A stretch of 64,000 nucleotides of DNA from Caldilineaceae bacterium (lineage in GTDB: Bacteria; Chloroflexota; Anaerolineae; Caldilineales; Caldilineaceae), in NCBI GenBank assembly GCA_026645575.1, contig JAPKMW010000001.1, positions 124,001 to 188,000 on the forward strand, written 5' to 3'. Shown here piece after piece: positions 58,456 through 64,000 of the stretch; the stretch's first letter is position 1, and each line of letters starts with the position of its first letter. Position numbers and translations under genes: made by a program. The notes beneath the pieces are model-generated. The model did no database searches and had not been told where the DNA came from. It worked only from the letters and a program-made list of their open reading frames with translations.

Positions 58456-59469
58456 GTGTGGGCGCCTATTGTGAAACAACCTTTTGACGATACAACCAAA
58501 GCCTATTACCAGCAGTACTTTACAAAGCTAGCGATCCCAGCCATTACCCAATATGAAGTCTTCGCCCGCAGCCGGGCGATTGATCTCATAGTCACCTGTA
58601 CGCCGGCTGATCTAGGTAAATTGGCAGAAACGGTCTTTGCCCATTTCCGTACGGTCAATGCGCTAGAGTTCAAAGGGTATCATGACCCCTTGACGGCCGT
58701 CGATTTTAATGTCATTATGATGCGAGCATGGGGTGTTGGTGCGGTTGAGAAAGAGAAACCTGAGGAAGATAACGAAGCCGCCGAGCTTCCCGCTGAATTG
58801 CCGACGCGCGCCATCGCCGAAATGCCCGATCAACGCACCGTGACAATTGTTTGTGTAACACGGCCCACGAAAGTGTTGGATGATCTACAAGCCCACTTTC
58901 GTTTTGTACCAACGGCGGAACCTGGCATCTACTGTAACCATGAGCATCAACTGCCGGTGTGGATTATTCACCCGACGGAGCTGACGTTGAAACCAGCGAA
59001 TTATCCTTTGCTCCCTTTGGCTCGCGGTGCAAAACTGGCTGATTTTATTGAGTTATGTATTCAGCAGGGTTTAGTGGATTACCTGCGTTTGACGCTTGAC
59101 GTCGGTTTGTTGAACGATCCCAGCGTAGTATGGCGAAAGATTATGGAGGCAATGCAAATGCAGCTACAAATCGATGAGGAAACCTGGCCCTACATTGATG
59201 AGTTTTTCCGTTCCGTGCCGGAAGCGTTACAAAAAGTATCGACTGTGCAAGAGGCGCTAGAAGAAAGCGAACAACGTGGCGAACAACGTGGCGAACAACG
59301 TGGCAAACAGCAGAGTATCCTACAGGTCTTGGAACACAAGTTTGGTCCGCTACCGGCTAACGTCATCCAAGCGATTGAGGCAACGCACGACATTGAGCAG
59401 TTAACGCATTGGCTTGATCAAGCGCTCGATAGTGTTTCCTTAACTGATTTTGATTCCCGCCCGTCATAG
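58456..59469 (+). CDS. DUF4351-like protein with a PD-(D/E)XK-type nuclease-like domain
   Basis: A 337-residue protein. The N-terminal half has RAIDLIVTC and, later, ALEFKGYHDPLTAVDFNVIM, an Asp then Glu-x-Lys arrangement as in PD-(D/E)XK folds of the Rpn/transposase-like group. The C-terminal end GEQRGKQQSILQVLEHKFGP onward fits DUF4351, and just before it a 12-bp DNA repeat (59269-59304, three copies) gives Glu-Gln-Arg-Gly three times. The open frame reaches back to 58366, but that part covers the terminator at 58381-58409; tandem TATAAT boxes at 58414 and 58423 suggest transcription starts later, so a GTG at 58456 or 58471 is used. Function is unknown. Confidence 0.72.
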   Translation: MWAPIVKQPFDDTTKAYYQQYFTKLAIPAITQYEVFARSRAIDLIVTCTPADLGKLAETVFAHFRTVNALEFKGYHDPLTAVDFNVIMMRAWGVGAVEKEKPEEDNEAAELPAELPTRAIAEMPDQRTVTIVCVTRPTKVLDDLQAHFRFVPTAEPGIYCNHEHQLPVWIIHPTELTLKPANYPLLPLARGAKLADFIELCIQQGLVDYLRLTLDVGLLNDPSVVWRKIMEAMQMQLQIDEETWPYIDEFFRSVPEALQKVSTVQEALEESEQRGEQRGEQRGKQQSILQVLEHKFGPLPANVIQAIEATHDIEQLTHWLDQALDSVSLTDFDSRPS

Positions 59470-59482
59470 GTCAATTATTCCC

Positions 59483-61411
59483 ATGCGTGTAATCGGCACC
59501 GCCGGCCATGTGGACCACGGCAAATCGACCCTGGTGCGCGCCTTATCCGGCATTGATCCTGATCGTTTACAAGAAGAAAAGAAGCGGGGCATGACCATCG
59601 ATCTGGGCTTTGCCTGGATTGAGTTGCCCATGCGCGGCGTCAATGGCGCAACCGTTGCTGAACCCGTCGGCATCATTGATGTACCGGGTCATATCGATTT
59701 TATCAAAAACATGTTGGCCGGCGTCGGCGGTATTGACGCCGCCATGCTCATCATCGCCGCCGATGAAGGAGTGATGCCCCAAACGCGGGAACATCTGGCG
59801 ATTCTCGACCTGCTGGCCGTGCCGGCGGGGTTGGTCGTGCTGACCAAAGTTGATCTCATTGACGACCCCGAATGGTTGGAATTGGTGCAACTCGACATTG
59901 CCGACCTCTTGCAGCAGACTCACCTCGCCAATGCGCCGATTGTTCCTGTCAGCGCCACCACCGGGAAGGGCTTGATCGACCTACGCAGCACCCTGGCGCG
60001 CACCCTCGGCCAACTGGCGCCGCGTCGCAATCGCGCCCGCCCCCGTTTGCCGGTGGATCGGGTTTTTAGCCTAAGCGGCTTTGGCACCGTGGCAACGGGA
60101 ACATTGAGCGACGGTCATTTTGCCGTGGGTGACGCCGTGGAAATTTTGCCCACCGGCCACCAGGCGCGTATTCGGGGGATGCAAACCCATAAGCAACAAC
60201 TGGAACAGAGTCAACCCGGCAGCCGGCTGGCGATCAACCTCAGCGGCGTTGACACCGACCAGGTGCGGCGCGGCGATGTTGTCGCCAAACCAGGCACGAT
60301 CCAGACGACCATGCTCATTGACGTCCAATTTCGCCTCTTAGCCGACGCTGCACGTCCCCTCGTCCATAATCAGGCCGTTGATTTCTTTACCGGCGCCGCC
60401 GAAATTCCGGCGACGGTGCGGCTGTTAGGAGTGGAAGCCTTGGAACCGGGGCAAACCGGCTGGCTTCAGTTACGCCTGGAACGCCCTGCCGTCGTCGTCT
60501 CTGGCGACCGTTATATTTTGCGCCAGCCTTCGCCCAGCGCTACCTTGGGCGGCGGCATTGTTCTCAGCCCCCACCCACGTCGGCGCTGGCGACGTTTTGA
60601 TCCAACTATTCTTGCTCGCTTACAAACGCTGGCCAAAGGCTCCCCCGATGAAATTCTGCTCCAAACGCTCAGTCGCCACCCTTTCCTGACCGCCAAAGCC
60701 TTGTTAGCGCAGAGTGAATTGGATCTAACCGTGGCGCAGGATGCTTTAAACGAGTTGATGAATAGTGGCGCAGTGACGCAGTTAGCCCAAGGTGCAGAAC
60801 CAGCCCTGTTGACGATTGATGTATGGGAACGCGTTCAACAACAATTGCGCGACCTGCTCGACCGCTTCCATCAACAGATGCCCCTCCGCCGGGGCATGGC
60901 GCGTGGTGAGTTGCGCAGTCGTTTACAAAGCGCGCTACCCGGCAGCGAGCTACCGCTACGGCTGTTCAATGCCATTGTGGAGCGGATGCAACAAGAAGGA
61001 GCGGTGGCCGGTGATGAAAGCTTACTCTGGCGCGCCGGCTTTAGCGTTCAATTTACCCTGCATCAACAACAGTTGGTGGACTATGTGCTGGCTGGCTTTG
61101 CCGCTGCGCCTTACAGCCCACCTAATGAAGCCGATGTGCTGCGCCAGTTAGGCAATGAGAATGAACTATTAGAAGCCATGTTGGAGCAAGGCTTGCTGGT
61201 GCGCATCAGCGGCAACGTCCTCTTCCGCCGTGACGACTTCACCGTCATCATCGACCGCGTGCGCACCACCACCCAACAACAAGGTTCCATCACCCTCGCC
61301 CAAGTGCGCGACCTCTTCGACACCAGCCGCAAATACGCTCAAGCTATTTTGGAAGAGATGGACGCCCGCCGCATCACCAAGCGGGAGGGGGATGTGCGGG
61401 TGCTACGGTAA
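59483..61411 (+). CDS. selB: Selenocysteine-specific translation elongation factor SelB
   Basis: A 642-residue GTPase that should deliver Sec-tRNA to UGA codons. The G motifs are all clear: G1 GTAGHVDHGKSTL, G2 KRGMTIDLGFAW, G3 DVPGHIDFIKNM, G4 TKVDLID. Beta-barrel domains II and III follow (VFSLSGFGTVATGTLSDGHF, DRYILRQPSPSATLGGGIVL), and then the four winged-helix repeats that bind the SECIS RNA (for example RDLLDRFHQQMPLRRGMARG and ITLAQVRDLFDTSRKYAQAI). Start at the ATG at 59483; eleven residues of upstream frame overlap the preceding gene. No selA, selD, selC tRNA or evident selenoprotein gene is in the window. Confidence 0.93.
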   Translation: MRVIGTAGHVDHGKSTLVRALSGIDPDRLQEEKKRGMTIDLGFAWIELPMRGVNGATVAEPVGIIDVPGHIDFIKNMLAGVGGIDAAMLIIAADEGVMPQTREHLAILDLLAVPAGLVVLTKVDLIDDPEWLELVQLDIADLLQQTHLANAPIVPVSATTGKGLIDLRSTLARTLGQLAPRRNRARPRLPVDRVFSLSGFGTVATGTLSDGHFAVGDAVEILPTGHQARIRGMQTHKQQLEQSQPGSRLAINLSGVDTDQVRRGDVVAKPGTIQTTMLIDVQFRLLADAARPLVHNQAVDFFTGAAEIPATVRLLGVEALEPGQTGWLQLRLERPAVVVSGDRYILRQPSPSATLGGGIVLSPHPRRRWRRFDPTILARLQTLAKGSPDEILLQTLSRHPFLTAKALLAQSELDLTVAQDALNELMNSGAVTQLAQGAEPALLTIDVWERVQQQLRDLLDRFHQQMPLRRGMARGELRSRLQSALPGSELPLRLFNAIVERMQQEGAVAGDESLLWRAGFSVQFTLHQQQLVDYVLAGFAAAPYSPPNEADVLRQLGNENELLEAMLEQGLLVRISGNVLFRRDDFTVIIDRVRTTTQQQGSITLAQVRDLFDTSRKYAQAILEEMDARRITKREGDVRVLR

Positions 61412-61417
61412 CGATGG

Positions 61418-61455
61418 CAGGGTGACAAGGTGAACTAGACGACTATGTCACCCTG
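61418..61455. terminator. Hairpin between convergent selB and citrate synthase genes
   Basis: CAGGGTGACA (61418-61427) pairs with TGTCACCCTG (61446-61455). Placed 7 bp after one stop and 7 bp before the other, it may end both transcripts. Its loop AACTAGACGACTATGTC resembles 52619-52635. Confidence 0.55.
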
Positions 61456-61461
61456 TCACCA

Positions 61462-62748
61462 CTAGCGCTGCGCCAACGGCACATACTCCCGCGTCCGCTG
61501 TCCGAGATAGATCTGACGCGGACGGGCAATGCGTTGTTCGGGGTCTTGCACCAGTTCATTCCACTGGGCCAGCCAGCCGGGAGCGCGACCCAGGGCAAAG
61601 AGGACGGTGAACATATCAGGCGGGAAGCCCATTGCCTGGTAGATAATGCCGCTGTAGAAGTCAACGTTGGGGTAGAGGTTGCGCTTGATAAAGTATTCGT
61701 CGCTCAGCGCCACCTTTTCCAGTTCAAGGGCAATATCAAGGAGTGGATTGCTGCCGGTCACGGCAAAGACCTCATCGGCCAGCTTCTTGATGATCTTGGC
61801 GCGCGGGTCATAGCTTTTGTAAACGCGGTGGCCAAAGCCCATCAAGCGGAACTCGCCCTTCTTCACCCGCTCCACATAGATCGGCACTTGTTTGGCGTCG
61901 CCGATCTCCTCTAGCATCTTGATAACGGCTTCGTTGGCGCCGCCATGGCGGGGACCAAAGAGCGCCGCCGTGGCGCCGGCCATGGCGCTATAAGGATCCG
62001 CATTGGCCGAGCCAATGCCGCGCATCACCGAGGTGGAGCAATTTTGTTCATGATCGGCGTGGAGAATAAAGAGAACATCGAGCGCTCGGGCCAGCACTGG
62101 GTTGACTTCGTAGTTGCTCTGATTCATATAGTCGAGCATATAGAGGAAGTTGGCCGTGTAGCCCAAATCGCTATTCGGGTAGTTGTAGGGGCGACCAATG
62201 CGGTGGCGATAGGCAAAGGCGGCGACGGTGGGCAATTTGCCCAGAATGCGCAGGATCTGCTTGTCACGCGTCGCCTGGTCTTCCACATTCTTGGCCTCTT
62301 TGTGCAAGGTGGACATAAAGGCCAGCCCGCTAATGAGCATCCCCATGGGGTGGGCGTCGTAACGGAACGACTTCATCAGATCGGTCAGATTCTCATGAAC
62401 AAAGGTGTGGTGACAGATTTTGTACTCCCACGCCTTGGCGGTGGCTTGGTCGGGCAACTCGCCATAGACCAGCAGATAAGCGACCTCGAGAAAGTTGCTC
62501 TGTTCGGCCAGTTGCTCAATCGGGTAGCCGCGATATTCAAGGATGCCCTTATCGCCGTCAATATAGGTAATACTGCTTTTGCAGGCAGCGGTGTTGCCAT
62601 AGCCGGGGTCATAGACCATCATGCCAAAGTCATCGGCGTTGACCTTGATCTGGCGCAGCGCCAGGGCATTGATCGTTTCATTTTCAATCGGCACCTCGTA
62701 GCTCTTGCCAGTGCGATTATCGGTAATCGTTAACGTGTTACCGCTCAT
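61462..62748 (-). CDS. gltA: Citrate synthase
   Basis: A 428-residue enzyme of the TCA cycle that condenses oxaloacetate and acetyl-CoA. The active-site elements are intact: the His in LHADHEQNCSTS, the His in FGPRHGGANEAV, FGHRVYKSYDPRA with its His and Arg, and the Asp in VDFYSGIIYQAMGFP. The length and the N-terminal domain (TYIDGDKGILEYRGYPIEQL) fit the longer type II citrate synthases. I use the ATG at 62748 because AAGGAG lies nine bases before it; an ATG six codons upstream has no such site. A perfect 66-bp palindrome lies 21 bp upstream. Confidence 0.95.
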   Translation of the reverse strand: MSGNTLTITDNRTGKSYEVPIENETINALALRQIKVNADDFGMMVYDPGYGNTAACKSSITYIDGDKGILEYRGYPIEQLAEQSNFLEVAYLLVYGELPDQATAKAWEYKICHHTFVHENLTDLMKSFRYDAHPMGMLISGLAFMSTLHKEAKNVEDQATRDKQILRILGKLPTVAAFAYRHRIGRPYNYPNSDLGYTANFLYMLDYMNQSNYEVNPVLARALDVLFILHADHEQNCSTSVMRGIGSANADPYSAMAGATAALFGPRHGGANEAVIKMLEEIGDAKQVPIYVERVKKGEFRLMGFGHRVYKSYDPRAKIIKKLADEVFAVTGSNPLLDIALELEKVALSDEYFIKRNLYPNVDFYSGIIYQAMGFPPDMFTVLFALGRAPGWLAQWNELVQDPEQRIARPRQIYLGQRTREYVPLAQR

Positions 62749-62769
62749 GAATAAAAGCTCCTTCATTGT

Positions 62770-62835
62770 GGCGCATAATGGTAGGGGCGTCCCCTTGCGG
62801 GCGCCCGCAAGGGGACGCCCCTACCATTATGCGCC
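62770..62835. repeat. Perfect 66-bp palindrome
   Basis: The 33 bp at 62770-62802 (starting GGCGCATAATGGTAGGGGCG) are the exact reverse complement of 62803-62835, with no loop. It lies between the start of citrate synthase and the end of hflX, so it would be within the 5' leader of citrate synthase or between the two units. Confidence 0.88.
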
Positions 62836-62870
62836 TTTTACTTGGTTCATCAATTAGCAAATTTTATTTC

Positions 62871-62920
62871 AAAAGCAGGTACGCTGCACCCGGACGGGTA
62901 CAGTGTACCTGCTTGCTTTT
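62871..62920 (-). terminator. Intrinsic terminator of hflX
   Basis: On the minus strand GCAGGTAC (62912-62905) pairs with GTACCTGC (62882-62875), with extra pairs inside, and TTTTG follows (62874-62870). It begins directly after the hflX stop codon. Confidence 0.65.
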
Positions 62921-64000
62921 ACCGTTGCGTCCAATAATTCGCATAACGACCGGCCAAATTAGCCGGCATCCGCCCAATCAAATGGGTGCCGTCAGCGGTG
63001 TGTTCTTCTTGTTCTACAAAGCCATGTTCATGGAAGAAGGAGACCAGTTCACCATGCTTGTAGGGGATCAAAACATCCACCGGCGCCATCTGGTTGTAGA
63101 GTACCTGATCGATGGTAGTGCGCAGATCATCCAGCCCGGCGCCGGTGAGGGCGCTGACAACCACGGCATTGGGATAGGCAGCCAGGGCATCCTTGATGCG
63201 CTCCTGTTGTTCCGCGTCGGTCAGATCGATCCGATCCGCTTTGTTAAGCGCTGTGATCACCAACTTGTCGCCTGCTCCCAACTCTTCCAGCACCTCTTCT
63301 ACCGCGCCCACCTGTTCATCCATGTTGGCATGGGAAAGATCGACCACATGGAGCAGCACATTGGCTTCCGTCACCTCTTCCAATGTCGCGCGGAAAGAGG
63401 CGACCAACATCGTCGGCAGCTTTTGGATAAAACCGACCGTATCGGTCAGCAGGATGGTCTGGCCGCTGGGCAATTCAGTGCGGCGCGTCGTCGGATCCAG
63501 GGTGGCAAACAGTTGATCCGCCGAGAGGACATCGGCATCACTCAATGTATTGAGCAACGTGCTTTTGCCGGCATTCGTATAGCCAACCAGGGCGACCACC
63601 GGCGACCCGGAGGCGCGTCGTTGTTGCCGATGTAAGTTGCGTTGCTGGCGGATCTCTTCCAGTTGCTTTTTCAAAAAGGCAATGCGTCGGCTGATCTCAC
63701 GACGGTCCACTTCCAACTGCGTTTCACCAGGCCCACGCACACCGACACCGCCGCTGGCGCCGCCGGCGCGACCACCGCTCTGGCGCGCTAAGTGCGTCCA
63801 GGCGCGAGTCAGGCGGGGTAACCGGTATTCATACTGCGCCAATTCGACTTGGACGGCGCCTTCGCGGGTGCGGGCATGACGGGCAAAGATGTCGAGAATC
63901 AGTGCGGTGCGGTCAATCACTTTGATGTTCTCGCCCAGCACTTTTTCCAGGTCGCGCTGCTGGCGCGGCGACAACTCTTCGTCAAAGATCACCACGCTGG
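62919..64000 (-). CDS. hflX: GTPase HflX, 5' end cut by window edge
   Basis: At least 360 residues are present; the frame continues past 64000, so the N-terminus is missing and the GTG at 63995 is not the start. The visible part opens with VVIFDEELSPRQQRDLEKVL and TALILDIFARHARTREGAVQ from the HflX N-terminal domain, then GGVGVRGPGETQLEVDRREI, and the G domain: G1 GYTNAGKSTLLN, G3 DTVGFIQKLP, G4 NKADRI. The C-terminus is the short extra domain usual in HflX. HflX binds the 50S subunit and splits stalled or hibernating ribosomes. It ends at a good terminator and is separated from citrate synthase by a perfect palindrome. Confidence 0.95.
   Translation of the reverse strand, partial: SVVIFDEELSPRQQRDLEKVLGENIKVIDRTALILDIFARHARTREGAVQVELAQYEYRLPRLTRAWTHLARQSGGRAGGASGGVGVRGPGETQLEVDRREISRRIAFLKKQLEEIRQQRNLHRQQRRASGSPVVALVGYTNAGKSTLLNTLSDADVLSADQLFATLDPTTRRTELPSGQTILLTDTVGFIQKLPTMLVASFRATLEEVTEANVLLHVVDLSHANMDEQVGAVEEVLEELGAGDKLVITALNKADRIDLTDAEQQERIKDALAAYPNAVVVSALTGAGLDDLRTTIDQVLYNQMAPVDVLIPYKHGELVSFFHEHGFVEQEEHTADGTHLIGRMPANLAGRYANYWTQR

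Noticed and set aside
61945..62733. 262-residue plus-strand frame opposite citrate synthase
   Set aside because: Citrate synthase on the other strand has all active-site motifs; the long antisense frame is a product of its GC-rich third positions.

Overview
The window looks like chromosomal DNA of a member of the Chloroflexota (an Anaerolineae/Caldilineae-like lineage is my best guess; no rRNA is present to settle it). The indications are: a membrane protein whose N-terminal Cys/His pattern I associate with Chloroflexota LysM-type proteins, a kinase-like domain fused to an extracellular WD40-like propeller, Pro/Thr-rich linkers, and many near-perfect palindromes in short intergenic gaps. Taxonomy is inference; the gene content is read from the sequence. 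I saw no tRNA, rRNA, CRISPR array, transposase or phage gene.

Positions 1-45316 are about 45 kb of genes all on the minus strand, forming a surface-glycan biosynthesis and export locus. The promoter-proximal unit of its left end (reading leftward from 5535) begins with a polyprenyl-phosphate glycosylphosphotransferase and continues with four enzymes that together account for GDP-D-glycero-alpha-D-manno-heptose synthesis (hddC, hddA, gmhA, gmhB), then a membrane protein cut by the window edge. From 5767 to 30304 lie soluble GT4/GT2 glycosyltransferases, three large membrane proteins of GT-C or related type, an O-antigen-ligase-like protein, two methyltransferases, a CDP-paratose-2-epimerase-like SDR and an asparagine-synthase-like amidotransferase. 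From 30915 to 45316 come a Wzt/Wzm-type ABC exporter, a membrane-anchored sialidase-like protein, a WecE-type sugar aminotransferase with a repetitive N-terminus, a propeller/haem c/discoidin-like surface protein, a half-size EamA-type membrane protein, a second O-antigen-ligase-like protein with TPRs, a radical SAM/B12 protein, a polyprenyl-phosphate-sugar synthase-like GT2 and a left-handed beta-helix acyltransferase.

Positions 45317-52582 switch to the plus strand: an ABC oligopeptide-type binding lipoprotein with two permeases but no ATPase, a cytochrome c lipoprotein, and a predicted pseudokinase with an extracellular propeller. Positions 52666-56538 return to the minus strand with an oxidoreductase and two more glycosyltransferases. 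Positions 57032-61411 (plus) hold a long coiled-coil protein behind an attenuator-like leader, a DUF4351/nuclease-fold protein and selB. Citrate synthase and the 5'-truncated hflX close the window on the minus strand.

The non-coding DNA is also notable: a 74-bp palindromic element in two full copies plus a diverged third (one copy supplies the last codons of a glycosyltransferase), a second dispersed element with a variable core, a perfect 66-bp palindrome before citrate synthase, and a 600-bp gap packed with palindromes.
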